A DNA stretch of 64,000 nucleotides from Duganella alba (GTDB lineage: Bacteria > Pseudomonadota > Gammaproteobacteria > Burkholderiales > Burkholderiaceae_D). The first letter of the stretch is position 1. Each line of letters opens with the position of its first letter. Location of the stretch: positions 62,001-126,000 of the forward strand of contig NZ_WKJN01000010.1 in NCBI RefSeq assembly GCF_009674495.1, given 5' to 3'. The translations under genes and the position numbers were made by a program. Shown here in pieces: positions 20,195 to 29,518 of this stretch. Under the pieces are notes generated by a model. It saw nothing but the letters and a program-made list of their open reading frames with translations, did no database searches and was not told the DNA's origin.

Positions 20195-21556
20195 TCAGAA
20201 GCGGTTCAGGTAGCGCGTGGTTTCCCACGCGCTGACATGCTGGCTGTATTCGATCCACTCTGCGCTTTTCAGCGCGACGAATTCTTGGACAATGGCGCTG
20301 CCCAACGCTTCCGACAGCACGGTATCGGCTTTCAGCGCCGCCGCGGCCTCGCCAAGGTTTTGCGGCAGCAGCCGCAGGCCAAGCGCGGTGCGATCTGCAT
20401 CGCTCATCTCGTACACATCCTGGTTGACCGGATCGCCTGGGTCCAGCCCACGCTCAATGCCGTCCAGGCCCGCCGCGATCACGCCGGCCAGCGCGAGGTA
20501 AGGATTGGCCGCGCTATCCGGAAGACGCCATTCGATCCGTTGGTGCACGGTGCGCGCTACCACCGTGCGGTTGTTGTCGCCATAGCCGATGAACGCCGGC
20601 GCCCAGCTGGTGCCGGACAGCGACTGCCCACACATCAGGCGCTTGTAGGAATTGACGGTCGGCGCGCATAGCGCCGTCAAGGCCGGCGCATGATGGAGCA
20701 GGCCGCCAAGGAAGTGATAGGCCAGCGGCGACAAGCCGAGTGCGCGACCGCCCGGTTCCGCATGGTCGGCGGGACCGTGCGCGAATACTGCCTTGCCGTC
20801 CGAATCCGCCAGCGACAGATGGAAATGCAGGCCGCTACCCGGCCGTTCGGCAAACGGCTTGGGCATCATCGAAAACAGCATGCCTTCCTCTTCCGCGATG
20901 TGATGCGCGGCCATCTTGAACAGCATGAAGTTGTCCGCCGCGCGCAGCGCATCGGCATAGTGGTAGTTCACCTCGAACTGGCCGGTCGCGTCTTCATGGT
21001 CGATCTGGTAGACGCCAAGGCCGCAGTCGTTCAGCGACGTGGTCAGCTTGTCGAGAAAGGAGCGGCGGCGCAGCAGGCTTTTGGGATCGTACGACGGTTT
21101 TTCCAGCGTATCGGCGGCTTCGCTGTCGTAGCCGTTGGCGCCTTGCTGCAACAGGAAAAATTCCGGCTCCAGTCCGGCGTTCAAGGTCCAGCCATGCGCC
21201 GCCAGGCGCGCGACCTGCCTGCGCAGCACCTGGCGTGGACAGGCGTCGAACGGCTGGCTGGCCACATGCCCGTCCAGCACCACGCGCGCATAGCCGGGCA
21301 GCCAGGGCATCGGCCGCAGGGTGGTCAGGTCGGCACGGCCGTAATACTCCGAACGTGGGCCGCTACGCGGCAAGCCTGTGCCCCAGATCGACGGACCGGA
21401 AAAGCCCGCGCCCGGCACGACAATATCTCCCAGATGCGCCAGCGGCACCAGCTTGCCCTTGGCCGCGCCATGGATATCGGTGAACTGCGCAAACACATAA
21501 CGCACGCCCTGCGCATCCATCACCGTTTGCAGTTCTTCTAGCCTATCTGTATCCAT
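20195..21556 (-). CDS. Glutamine synthetase family ligase, type III (GlnT/GMAS-like), paralogue 2
   Basis: A 453-residue GS-fold ligase, clearly more divergent than the other three. Metal ligands are intact: EPEFFLL, DHEDATGQFEVNY, GLHFHLS and HQRIEWRLPD. The N-terminus (RYVFAQFTDIHGAAKGKLVP) resembles the type III/GlnT group, which includes glutamate-methylamide ligases. The start at ATG 21556 lies inside the end of the aldehyde dehydrogenase gene (19-base overlap). The frame is open upstream of that ATG but lies within the neighbouring gene. Inferred to gamma-glutamylate a small amine, or to make glutamine. Confidence 0.82.
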   Translation of the reverse strand: MDTDRLEELQTVMDAQGVRYVFAQFTDIHGAAKGKLVPLAHLGDIVVPGAGFSGPSIWGTGLPRSGPRSEYYGRADLTTLRPMPWLPGYARVVLDGHVASQPFDACPRQVLRRQVARLAAHGWTLNAGLEPEFFLLQQGANGYDSEAADTLEKPSYDPKSLLRRRSFLDKLTTSLNDCGLGVYQIDHEDATGQFEVNYHYADALRAADNFMLFKMAAHHIAEEEGMLFSMMPKPFAERPGSGLHFHLSLADSDGKAVFAHGPADHAEPGGRALGLSPLAYHFLGGLLHHAPALTALCAPTVNSYKRLMCGQSLSGTSWAPAFIGYGDNNRTVVARTVHQRIEWRLPDSAANPYLALAGVIAAGLDGIERGLDPGDPVNQDVYEMSDADRTALGLRLLPQNLGEAAAALKADTVLSEALGSAIVQEFVALKSAEWIEYSQHVSAWETTRYLNRF

Positions 21557-23019
21557 GTGGTTTTCAATTCCGTGTATTTGTCGAATGCGTGCAGCGACTT
21601 GTCGCGGCCATTGCCGGACTGCTTGTAGCCGCCGAACGGCACGGTGATGTCGTCGCCGTCGTACTGGTTGACATGCACGGTGCCGGCACGCAGCGCGCGC
21701 GAGGTCTGGATCGCCTTGCTCAGGTCCGCCGTCCACACCGCGGCGTGCAGGCCATACGGCGTGGCGTTGGCCTGTCGCACCGCGTCCTGCACATCGGTAA
21801 AGCTCAATACCGACAGCACCGGCCCGAAGATCTCCTCACGCGCGATGGTCATGCTGCTGTCCACCTGGTCGAACAGCGTCGGCTCGACGTAATAGCCGCC
21901 GGTTTCGGTGCGGACCTGCTTGCCGCCGGCCAGTAGCCGCGCGCCGCCAGCCTTGCCGGCTTCGATATAGCCCATCACCGTCTTCAGCTGCGTGGCATCG
22001 ACAATCGCGCCCATGATGGTGTCTTCGTCCAGCGGATTACCCGGCTGGTAAGCGGGCACCTTGGCCAGTGCCTTTTCCAGGAAGCGCTCCTTGATCGATT
22101 CTTCGACAAACAGCCGCGAAGGCGCATTGCAGCTCTCGCCCTGGTTGAAAAAGATGGAGCCGATGGCCGCCTCCACCGCCGCATCGAGATCAGGACAATC
22201 CGCGCACACGATGTTGGCCGACTTGCCGCCCAGTTCCGTCCAAGCGCGCTTCAGGTTCGACTGTCCCGCCATCTGCATGATCTGCTTGCCCACGCGGGTG
22301 GAACCGGTAAAGCCGATGCAGTCCACATCCATGTGCAGCGCCAGCGCGGCGCCGGCCTCCGCACCATAACCCGGCAGCACATTGAACACGCCGGGTGGTA
22401 TGCCCGCTTCCAGCGCGATTTCCGCCAGCCGTAGCGCCGTCAGCGGCGATTTCTCGGACGGCTTGAGTACCACACTGTTCCCCGCCGCCAGCGCCGGCGC
22501 GATCTTCCACGAAGCCATCAGCATCGGATAATTCCACGGTACGATGGCCGCCACCACGCCCACCGGCTCGCGCGTGATCAACGCCAGACTGCTGGCCGCC
22601 GTCGGCGCGATTTCATCGTAGATCTTGTCGATCGCCTCGCCGTACCAGCGGATGCAGTTGGATGCACCGCCCACGTCCACACTCTGGCTGTACTTGATCG
22701 GCTTGCCCATGTCCAGCGTTTCCAGCAGCGCCAGTTCCTGGCCATATTTCTGCATCAGGTCCGCGAACTTGACCAGCACCCGCTTGCGCTGCGCCGGCGA
22801 CTTGCCCGCCCAGCGTCGGTCTTCAAACGCCGCGCGCGCTGCGGCCACGGCGATGTCCACGTCCGCGCTGTCGCAACGTGCCACCATGCCCAGCTTGCGG
22901 CCGTCGATGGGCGACAGGTTCTCGAACTGCTGTTCCGATTTCGCCCACACTCGTTCACCGCCGATGAAGGCGCGGCCATCCGCTTGCAGCGCCGCGGCCT
23001 TGTCATGCCATGTCATCAT
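21538..23019 (-). CDS. puuC: Aldehyde dehydrogenase, gamma-glutamyl-gamma-aminobutyraldehyde dehydrogenase-like
   Basis: A 493-residue NAD(P)+ aldehyde dehydrogenase. It has the Rossmann segment VPWNYPMLMASWKIAPAL, FTGSTRVGKQIM, the general-base Glu in ELGGKSANIV, the catalytic Cys in NQGESCNAPSR and EEIFGPVLSV. In context it would oxidise gamma-glutamyl-aminobutyraldehyde made by the SpuC-like transaminase. Two tandem ATGs occur; AAAGGAG lies upstream, and I use the first (23019). Eleven bases separate it from the aminotransferase upstream. The family is certain; the substrate is from context. Confidence 0.88.
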   Translation of the reverse strand: MMTWHDKAAALQADGRAFIGGERVWAKSEQQFENLSPIDGRKLGMVARCDSADVDIAVAAARAAFEDRRWAGKSPAQRKRVLVKFADLMQKYGQELALLETLDMGKPIKYSQSVDVGGASNCIRWYGEAIDKIYDEIAPTAASSLALITREPVGVVAAIVPWNYPMLMASWKIAPALAAGNSVVLKPSEKSPLTALRLAEIALEAGIPPGVFNVLPGYGAEAGAALALHMDVDCIGFTGSTRVGKQIMQMAGQSNLKRAWTELGGKSANIVCADCPDLDAAVEAAIGSIFFNQGESCNAPSRLFVEESIKERFLEKALAKVPAYQPGNPLDEDTIMGAIVDATQLKTVMGYIEAGKAGGARLLAGGKQVRTETGGYYVEPTLFDQVDSSMTIAREEIFGPVLSVLSFTDVQDAVRQANATPYGLHAAVWTADLSKAIQTSRALRAGTVHVNQYDGDDITVPFGGYKQSGNGRDKSLHAFDKYTELKTTWIQIG

Positions 23020-23030
23020 GTCTGTCTCCT

Positions 23031-24419
23031 TTATAGCCAGCCGCGTTCTTTCACATCGGCGTAGGTCAGGTCGAGGCAGTGGCGAATCAGCGCTACCATC
23101 TCGTCGATCTGCACCGTGGTCAGCACCAGCGGCGGAGCAATGATCATGCGGTCGCCAACGGCGCGCATGATCATCCCGTTGTTGAACATATAGCCCCGGC
23201 ACACCATGCCGACCGCCAGCGATTCGTCGAACGCCACGTTATCGTGCACCGTGGCGCCCTTGCTGCGTACCAGATTCAGGCCGGCGACAAAGCCGCAGCT
23301 GTCGGCATAGCCCACCAACGGATGGTCCGCCAGTTCGGCAAAGCGCTGCTTCAGATACGGCCCGGTTTCATTGGCCACGCGCTCGATCAGTTTTTCATCT
23401 TCGATGATGCGGATGTTTTCCAGCGCGGCCGCACACGCAACCGGGTGGCCGGAATACGTGAAGCCGTGATTGAACTCGCCGCCCTGCTCAATCAGCACCT
23501 TGGCCACGCGGTCACCAACCAGCACGCCGCCCAGCGGCACATAGCCCGACGTAACGCCCTTGGCGAAGGTGATCAGGTCCGGCTTGATGCCGAACAGCTC
23601 GGACGCAAACCAGCGTCCCAGTCGCCCAAAACCGCAGATCACTTCATCGGAAATCAGCAAGATCTCGTACTTGTCACAGATACGCTGGATCTCCGGCCAA
23701 TACGTGGCAGGCGGGATAATCACGCCGCCCGCGCCCTGTATCGGCTCGCCGATGAACGCGGCCACCTTTTCCGGCCCGACCTCCAGGATCTTCTTCTCCA
23801 GCCAGGACGCCGCCTCGATGCCGAATTCGTCTTCGGTCATGCCCTTTCCGGATTCCAGATAGTTCGGCTGGCCGATGTGCACGATGCCCGGTATCGGCAA
23901 GCCGCCCTGCGCATGCATGCCATCCATGCCGCCCAGCGAAGCGCCGGCCATGGTGCTGCCGTGATACGCGTTGTGGCGGCTGATGATGGTGTGGCGATCC
24001 TTGTAGCCCAACACATCCCAATAGCGCCGCACCATGCGCACATTGGTGTCGTTGCCTTCCGATCCAGAGCCGGTGAAGTACACATGGTTGAACTGCGGCG
24101 GCGAAATCTGCGCCAGCTTGGCCGCCAGTTTCACCGCCGGTATATTGGTGGTGTTGAAGAAGCTGTTATAGAACGGCAGCGTCTCCATCTGCTCATACAC
24201 CGCTTTCGAGATGCTGGTGCGGCCATAGCCCACATTCACGCACCACAGGCCGGACATGCCGTCGATGATCTTGTTGCCCTCCGAATCCCATAAATAAATA
24301 CCCTGGCCGCGCACCATCACGCGCGCGCCCTTTTCGCCCAGCGCCTTGTGGTCGGTGAAGGGATGCATGTAGTGCGCGGCGTCCAGCTTCTGGATGGCGG
24401 CGGTATCGTAGTCGCTCAT
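23031..24419 (-). CDS. spuC: Putrescine/polyamine-pyruvate aminotransferase (SpuC-like)
   Basis: A 462-residue class III omega-aminotransferase. It carries YMHPFTDHKAL, the cofactor-binding FTGSGSEGNDTNVRMV and SRHNAYHGST, GEPIQGAGGV, the PLP Asp in ISDEVICGFGR and the Schiff-base Lys in ITFAKGVTSGY. These match putrescine/spermidine-pyruvate aminotransferases of Pseudomonas. It would convert putrescine or gamma-glutamylputrescine to the aldehyde used by the adjacent dehydrogenase. The start sits 13 bases after paralogue 3 of the ligases, consistent with one operon. Confidence 0.88.
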   Translation of the reverse strand: MSDYDTAAIQKLDAAHYMHPFTDHKALGEKGARVMVRGQGIYLWDSEGNKIIDGMSGLWCVNVGYGRTSISKAVYEQMETLPFYNSFFNTTNIPAVKLAAKLAQISPPQFNHVYFTGSGSEGNDTNVRMVRRYWDVLGYKDRHTIISRHNAYHGSTMAGASLGGMDGMHAQGGLPIPGIVHIGQPNYLESGKGMTEDEFGIEAASWLEKKILEVGPEKVAAFIGEPIQGAGGVIIPPATYWPEIQRICDKYEILLISDEVICGFGRLGRWFASELFGIKPDLITFAKGVTSGYVPLGGVLVGDRVAKVLIEQGGEFNHGFTYSGHPVACAAALENIRIIEDEKLIERVANETGPYLKQRFAELADHPLVGYADSCGFVAGLNLVRSKGATVHDNVAFDESLAVGMVCRGYMFNNGMIMRAVGDRMIIAPPLVLTTVQIDEMVALIRHCLDLTYADVKERGWL

Positions 24420-24432
24420 AAGGTCTCCTCGC

Positions 24433-25803
24433 TTAAACGTGCAGCAGCAGGTGCTCGCGCTCCCACGGGCTGATGACGGTCATGAATTCCTGATGTTCCA
24501 GATCCTTGATGGCGGCGTAGACGTCGATGAAGCGCTCGCCCAGCACGCTGCGCAGACGGTCCTCGCGGCGCAGCAGTTGCAGCGCTTCCGGCAGGCCTTG
24601 CGGCAGTTCGACTTTCAGGTCGTAGGCGCTGTCGGTGGTCATGGGCGTGGGGTCCAGCTGATCGACCATGCCGAGATAGCCGCAAGCCAGCGTCACCGCC
24701 AGCGCCAGATAAGGATTGGCGTCGGCGCCGATGATGCGGTTTTCGACGCGGCGATCCTGCACACCCGATTCCGGCACGCGGAAGCCCACCGTGCGGTTGT
24801 CCATCCCCCACTGGATGTTGATCGGCGCCGCCGTATGGCGCACGATGCGGCGGTAGGAATTCACATACGGCGCCACGATCGCCATCGCCGACGGCATGTA
24901 GTGCTGCAGGCCGCCGATGTAGTGCTTGAACAGCGGCGAGGCCGAACCGTCCTCCGCGCTGAAGATGTTCTTGCCGGTGACGGCGTCCACCACGCTCTGG
25001 TGCACGTGCATCGCCGATCCCGGCTCGCCGGCCATTGGCTTGGCCATGAAGGTGGCGTACATATCGTGCTTGAGCGCCGCCTCGCGCAAGGTGCGCTTGA
25101 AGAAGAACACCTTGTCCGCCAGGCCGAGCGGCTCGCCGTGCAGGAAGTTGATCTCCATCTGGCCGGCGCCGATTTCGTGAATCAGCGTGTCGACGTCCAG
25201 TCCCATCATGTCGCAGTAATCGTAGATGTCTTCGAACAGCGGATCGAACTCGTTCACCGCATCGATGCTGTAGACCTGGCGGCTGGTTTCGGCACGGCCG
25301 CTGCGGCCCACCGGCGCTTTTAATGGCAGGTCCGGATCGATGTTCTTGGCGGTGAGGTAGAACTCCAGTTCCGGCGCCACCACCGGCTTCCAGCCGCGAT
25401 CCGCATACAGCTTGAGCACGCGGCGCAGCACGGAGCGCGGCGCGAAATCGACCAGGCGGCCGTCGGCAAAATAGCAGTCGTGGATCACCTGCGCAGTGGG
25501 GTCGGTGGCCCATGGCACCATGGTGATGGTGGTGGGATCGGCCTTCAGGATCATGTCGCGGTCGGTGCTGGAGATGGCGCGGTCGTAGCCCGCATCCTCC
25601 GTTGGATAGTTCCCGGTGACGGTCATGCCCAATACCGCTTCCGGAATGCGCATGCCGCGCTCCTGGGTGAATTTTCCGCGCGGGAGGATCTTCCCGCGCG
25701 CCACGCCGGTCAGGTCGGGCACCAGGCATTCAATTTCCGTGACGCGCTTCTCGTTCAGCCACAGGTCCATATCGGTGTAGGTAAAGTTTTCGCGAATTGC
25801 CAT
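24433..25803 (-). CDS. puuA: Gamma-glutamylputrescine synthetase-like ligase (PuuA/SpuI), paralogue 3
   Basis: A 456-residue GS-fold ligase with all metal ligands intact: ELEFYL, HEIGAGQMEINF, AMHVHQS and RRVENRIIG. It contains CLVPDLTGVARGKILPR and ends EREHLLLHV. Of the four paralogues it is the one placed directly between puuD and spuC, so it is the best candidate for putrescine gamma-glutamylation. It is very similar to the ligase at 30704-32074: about 50 of the first 60 residues are identical by eye. The 18-base gap to puuD suggests co-transcription. Confidence 0.88.
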   Translation of the reverse strand: MAIRENFTYTDMDLWLNEKRVTEIECLVPDLTGVARGKILPRGKFTQERGMRIPEAVLGMTVTGNYPTEDAGYDRAISSTDRDMILKADPTTITMVPWATDPTAQVIHDCYFADGRLVDFAPRSVLRRVLKLYADRGWKPVVAPELEFYLTAKNIDPDLPLKAPVGRSGRAETSRQVYSIDAVNEFDPLFEDIYDYCDMMGLDVDTLIHEIGAGQMEINFLHGEPLGLADKVFFFKRTLREAALKHDMYATFMAKPMAGEPGSAMHVHQSVVDAVTGKNIFSAEDGSASPLFKHYIGGLQHYMPSAMAIVAPYVNSYRRIVRHTAAPINIQWGMDNRTVGFRVPESGVQDRRVENRIIGADANPYLALAVTLACGYLGMVDQLDPTPMTTDSAYDLKVELPQGLPEALQLLRREDRLRSVLGERFIDVYAAIKDLEHQEFMTVISPWEREHLLLHV

Positions 25804-25821
25804 GTGCTTCTCTCATTGGTT

Positions 25822-26586
25822 TTATCGGTTGGCCTTGTAGGCGCGGCAGGCGTCGCCAAAGGCTCTGAATAATTTGACGGCATCCGGATTCTCGGAAAAG
25901 CGCCACTCTGGATGCCACTGTACCGCGAGCGTGAATCCTTTGGCGTCCGCCACACGGTAGGCTTCCACCAGGCCGTCGTCGGCGTGCGCTTCAATCGCGA
26001 GGCCGGGCGCCAACTGGTTGATGCCTTGTCCGTGCAGCGAGTTGACCTGGATTTCGGCGGCGCCGCCGAGCATCTGCGCCATGCGCCCTCCGGGATCCAG
26101 CAGCACGCGGTGCGAAGGCGCGTATTGCTGGTCCAATGAGTCTTCCTTATGTTCGCGATGATCGGCCATGCCGGCCACCGCATGCACCGCCTGATGCAGC
26201 GAACCGCCCAGCGCCACATTCACTTCCTGGAAGCCGCGGCAGATCGCCAATAGCGGTATGCCGCGTTTGATGACGGCGCGGATCAACGGCAGCGTGGTGG
26301 CGTCGCGCGCCGCATCCTGCGGCAGCGATGGATCGAGCACTTCTTCGCCATACAGGCTGGCGTGGACATTGGAATGGGAGCCGGTGAGCATGACGCCGTC
26401 GGCCACGGCGAGCAGCGCTTCGAAGTCGGTGGCCGAGCCGAGCGCCGGCACGATCAGCGGCGTGCAGCGCGCGCCGTCCGCCACCGCCGCCACGTACTTC
26501 AGCTGTGCGGTGTGATTGAAATGTGCGCCGATTTGATTGACGCACGCTGGAACCAGAACGATTGGGCTACGCATAGAAGCTTTCAT
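25822..26586 (-). CDS. puuD: Gamma-glutamyl-gamma-aminobutyrate hydrolase (PuuD-like class I amidotransferase)
   Basis: A 254-residue class I glutamine amidotransferase-like hydrolase. The nucleophile elbow is LAICRGFQEVNV (Cys), and the His of the triad lies in VQWHPEW with Glu nearby. PuuD releases GABA and Glu from gamma-glutamyl-GABA, closing the glutamylated putrescine pathway. First gene of the amine operon running down to 17477. Two starts are possible, four codons apart (MKAS or MRSP); neither has a strong ribosome site. It is divergent from the MFS gene. Confidence 0.9.
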   Translation of the reverse strand: MKASMRSPIVLVPACVNQIGAHFNHTAQLKYVAAVADGARCTPLIVPALGSATDFEALLAVADGVMLTGSHSNVHASLYGEEVLDPSLPQDAARDATTLPLIRAVIKRGIPLLAICRGFQEVNVALGGSLHQAVHAVAGMADHREHKEDSLDQQYAPSHRVLLDPGGRMAQMLGGAAEIQVNSLHGQGINQLAPGLAIEAHADDGLVEAYRVADAKGFTLAVQWHPEWRFSENPDAVKLFRAFGDACRAYKANR

Positions 26587-26594
26587 CTATTTGG

Positions 26595-26606
26595 ATTTAA
26601 TTAAAT
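26595..26606. promoter_or_regulatory. Perfect AT palindrome in the puuD/MFS divergent promoter region
   Basis: ATTTAATTAAAT is a perfect 12-base palindrome in the 68-base gap between the divergent puuD and MFS starts, only 9 bases upstream of puuD. In a high-GC genome such a site stands out and may be an operator. No regulator gene lies nearby. The binding protein is unknown. Confidence 0.4.
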
Positions 26607-26654
26607 GATATGCCTTTTTTGGTAAGATGGCGAAATCAAATCAGGAGTTCGCGC

Positions 26655-27785
26655 ATGAAGAACATGCCATGGCGCGATTTCATCGCATTAGTTGCCAGTA
26701 TCGGCGTCGTCGGCCTCGGGCTGGGCGCCACCATTCCGCTGACCGCCCTGACCCTCGACCAGCGCGGTGTGGGAACAGACATTATTGGGGTTATCACGGC
26801 CGTCAGCGCCTTCGGCATCCTGGCCGCCGCGCCGTTTGTCTCGCGCTGGGTGGCCGGACATGGCCCGCGCGGCTGCATGATCGGCGCGATTCTGGCGGCG
26901 GCGCTGTCCACCGCGCTGATGGAAACGACCGACAACCTGCTGGCCTGGGGCGTGCTGCGCCTCGTCTTCGGCGCCTGCATGGGCGTGCTGTTCACGATTG
27001 GCGAAGCGTGGGTGAACAACCTGGCGCCGACCAATTCACGCGGCCGCGTGGTGGCGATCTATACCACCGCTTTCACGCTGTTCCAGCTGATCGGCCCCGC
27101 GCTGGTGGCGGCGCTGGCCGGCAAGGTTGCCCTGCCGTTCGCCTGCTGCGGCGCGCTGTTCCTGCTCGCGCTGCCCGGCATGCTGCTGATCAGCGGCGGC
27201 GCGCACGGCCATGAGGACGAACCGCCGGTGGCTTGGCAACGCATCCTGCCGCGCATGTGGATGATCGCCATCGGCGCCGCCTTCTTCGCCATGTTCGATA
27301 CGGTGGCACTCAGCCTGCTGCCGGTGTACGCCATGCGCCACGGCATAGCGACCGAGCTGGCGGTGCTGTCGGCCACCGTGGTGCTGGTCGGCGACACGGC
27401 GCTGCAATTCGCTTTCGGCTGGTTGGCGGACCACGCCGGCCGGCGCAAGGTACATATCGGCTGCGGCATCGCCTGTTGCGTGCTGCTGCCGGCGCTGCCT
27501 TTCGCCGCGGGCACGCCGTGGCTGTGGTGGACGCTGCTGCTGGCCTTGGGCGCGGTGGCCGGCGCCATCTACATGCTGTCGCTGGTGGCCTGCGGAGAGC
27601 GGTTTGAAGGTCAGTCGCTGGTCGCTGCCAGCGCGGTGGTCAACGCCAGCTGGGGCATTACCAGCGCCGGCGGACCTTTGGTGACGGGAGTATTAATGCA
27701 AACGGCGGGCATCAATGCGCTGCCCGCCGTTCTGTGGTGTGGCGCAGCGATCTTCATCGCCAGCGCCGCATGGGATAGAAACTAG
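26655..27785 (+). CDS. MFS transporter
   Basis: A 376-residue major facilitator with about 12 hydrophobic segments. After the first membrane segment comes the substrate-independent MFS region (PLTALTLDQRGVG), and the FGWLADHAGRRK loop marks the start of the second half. It resembles the small-sugar/YcaD-like group, but the cargo cannot be read. The start at ATG 26655 has AGGAG upstream; the frame is open 15 codons further but without such a site. It is divergent from puuD and convergent with potI: the two stop codons share the palindrome CTAG. Context suggests movement of amines or their products. Confidence 0.85.
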   Translation: MKNMPWRDFIALVASIGVVGLGLGATIPLTALTLDQRGVGTDIIGVITAVSAFGILAAAPFVSRWVAGHGPRGCMIGAILAAALSTALMETTDNLLAWGVLRLVFGACMGVLFTIGEAWVNNLAPTNSRGRVVAIYTTAFTLFQLIGPALVAALAGKVALPFACCGALFLLALPGMLLISGGAHGHEDEPPVAWQRILPRMWMIAIGAAFFAMFDTVALSLLPVYAMRHGIATELAVLSATVVLVGDTALQFAFGWLADHAGRRKVHIGCGIACCVLLPALPFAAGTPWLWWTLLLALGAVAGAIYMLSLVACGERFEGQSLVAASAVVNASWGITSAGGPLVTGVLMQTAGINALPAVLWCGAAIFIASAAWDRN

Positions 27786-28606
27786 CCTTTGATCTGCTTC
27801 AGGCGCAGGCGCTCGTTGCGGGCGATGTACAGGCTGGAAGCGATGACACCAATCGACACCACCAGGATGGTCAGCGCCGCCACCGCGTTCACGCGCGGGT
27901 CCAGGCCCAGGCGCGCGCGCGAGAAGATCACGATCGGCATGGTCGACGAGCCGGGGCCGGACAGGAAGGCCGACAGCACCACATCATCCAGCGACAGCGT
28001 GAAGGTCAGCAGCCACGCGGAACCCAGCGCCTGCTTGATGTTCGGCAGTGTCACCAGGAAGAACACCTGGAACGGGCGGCAGCCCAGATCCATCGCCGCT
28101 TCTTCCAGCGACTTGTTCATCTCCTGCAGGCGCGACTGGATCACCACCGTCGCATAGGCCATGCCCAGCAAGGTGTGGCCGAGCCAGATCGTGACGAGAC
28201 CGCGCTCCGGGAAACCGAACATCTTCTGTACCGACACCAGCATCAGCAGCAGCGACAGGCCGATGATCACCTCCGGCATCACCAGCGGCGCACTCACCAT
28301 GCCGGTGAACAGCGTGCGGCCCTTGAAGCGCTGGTAACGGTCCAGCACAAACGCAGCAAACGTCCCGAGCACCACCGAGCCGCAAGCCGTCAGCAGCGCG
28401 ATGCGCAGCGACAGCCCGAAGCCGCTGATGATCTCCTGATCGTTCAGCAGCGCCGCATACCATTGCAGCGAGAAGCCGCTCCACACCATGTCCTGGCGCG
28501 AGCTGTTAAACGAAAACACCACCAGCACCACGATAGGAATATAGAGGAACAGATAGCCCAGCGACAGCCAGCCGCGCCCGAACCAACGATGCAGGAACTG
28601 GGTCAT
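27782..28606 (-). CDS. potI: Putrescine/spermidine-type ABC transporter permease (PotI-like)
   Basis: A 274-residue inner-membrane permease with six hydrophobic segments. The cytoplasmic EAA loop is EEAAMDLGCRPFQVF, followed by VTLPNIKQALGSAWLL. It ends the potG-potH-potI unit and overlaps potH by four bases (ATGA). It pairs with PotH to form the channel of a polyamine importer. Its location inside the amine-degradation cluster supports the substrate class, which otherwise rests on family similarity. Confidence 0.9.
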   Translation of the reverse strand: MTQFLHRWFGRGWLSLGYLFLYIPIVVLVVFSFNSSRQDMVWSGFSLQWYAALLNDQEIISGFGLSLRIALLTACGSVVLGTFAAFVLDRYQRFKGRTLFTGMVSAPLVMPEVIIGLSLLLMLVSVQKMFGFPERGLVTIWLGHTLLGMAYATVVIQSRLQEMNKSLEEAAMDLGCRPFQVFFLVTLPNIKQALGSAWLLTFTLSLDDVVLSAFLSGPGSSTMPIVIFSRARLGLDPRVNAVAALTILVVSIGVIASSLYIARNERLRLKQIKG

Positions 28607-29508
28607 TTGCGCGCCTCCTGGTCCGCCTTGTATTTATTGAAGATCGCCATCGGCACAAGAATCAGCAGGATCACCACCACCGTCACCGAGGACGCCAGCG
28701 GCCAATCGTTATTGGTGAAGAATTCGTCCCACAGCTGGCGGCCGATCATCAGCGTTTCCGGGCCGCCCAGCAGTTCAGGAATCACGTACTCGCCCACCGC
28801 CGGGATGAACACCAGCATGGTGCCGGCGATGATGCCGGACTTCGACAGCGGCACCGTGATGCGCCAGAAGGTCTGCCACGGCGTCGCGCCCAGATCGGCG
28901 GCGGCTTCCAGGAAGCGCACGTCCATCTTCACCAGATTCGCGTACAGCGGCAGGATCATGAACGGCAGGTAGGCGTACACCATGCCGATGATCAGCGAGA
29001 ACTGCGTGTTCATCATGTGCAGCGGCTCGGAGATGACGCCGATATGCATGAGGAAGCTGTTCAGGATGCCGTTGTTGGCCAGGATGCCCTTCCACGCGTA
29101 GATGCGCAGCAGGAAGGAGGTCCAGAACGGCATCATCACCAGCATCAGCAGCACCGGCCGCAGCGACGGCTTGGCGCGCGCCATGAAATAGGCGAACGGA
29201 TAACCGATGAGGAGGCACAGCGCCGCCGTGATCGCCGCGAACTTCAGCGAATTCAGATAGGTGATGGCATACAGCTCGTCCTGTGCGATGAACAGGTAGT
29301 TGGCGACCTTCACCTTCAGCGTCAGCACGCCATCGGCCAGCGTCAGCAAGGAGCCGAACGGGCCGCCGTCGCCGCTATCCAGATCGGCAAAGCTCAGGCG
29401 CAGCACGATCAGGAACGGAATCAGGAAGGCAAAGGTCAGCCACAGGGACGGCACGGCGATAACCGCGGCACGTCCCGGATGCTTGATCAGGTTCTTGAGG
29501 AAGTTCAT
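28603..29508 (-). CDS. potH: Putrescine/spermidine-type ABC transporter permease (PotH-like)
   Basis: A 301-residue permease with six hydrophobic segments and the EAA loop LEAAADLGATPWQTFWRI. After the first membrane segment, a long periplasmic stretch of ~60 residues is typical of PotH/PotB. Ten bases separate its start from the potG stop, and its end overlaps potI by four bases. Together these genes encode the membrane core of a polyamine importer. Confidence 0.9.
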   Translation of the reverse strand: MNFLKNLIKHPGRAAVIAVPSLWLTFAFLIPFLIVLRLSFADLDSGDGGPFGSLLTLADGVLTLKVKVANYLFIAQDELYAITYLNSLKFAAITAALCLLIGYPFAYFMARAKPSLRPVLLMLVMMPFWTSFLLRIYAWKGILANNGILNSFLMHIGVISEPLHMMNTQFSLIIGMVYAYLPFMILPLYANLVKMDVRFLEAAADLGATPWQTFWRITVPLSKSGIIAGTMLVFIPAVGEYVIPELLGGPETLMIGRQLWDEFFTNNDWPLASSVTVVVILLILVPMAIFNKYKADQEARK

Positions 29509-29518
29509 GCCGGCCGCC

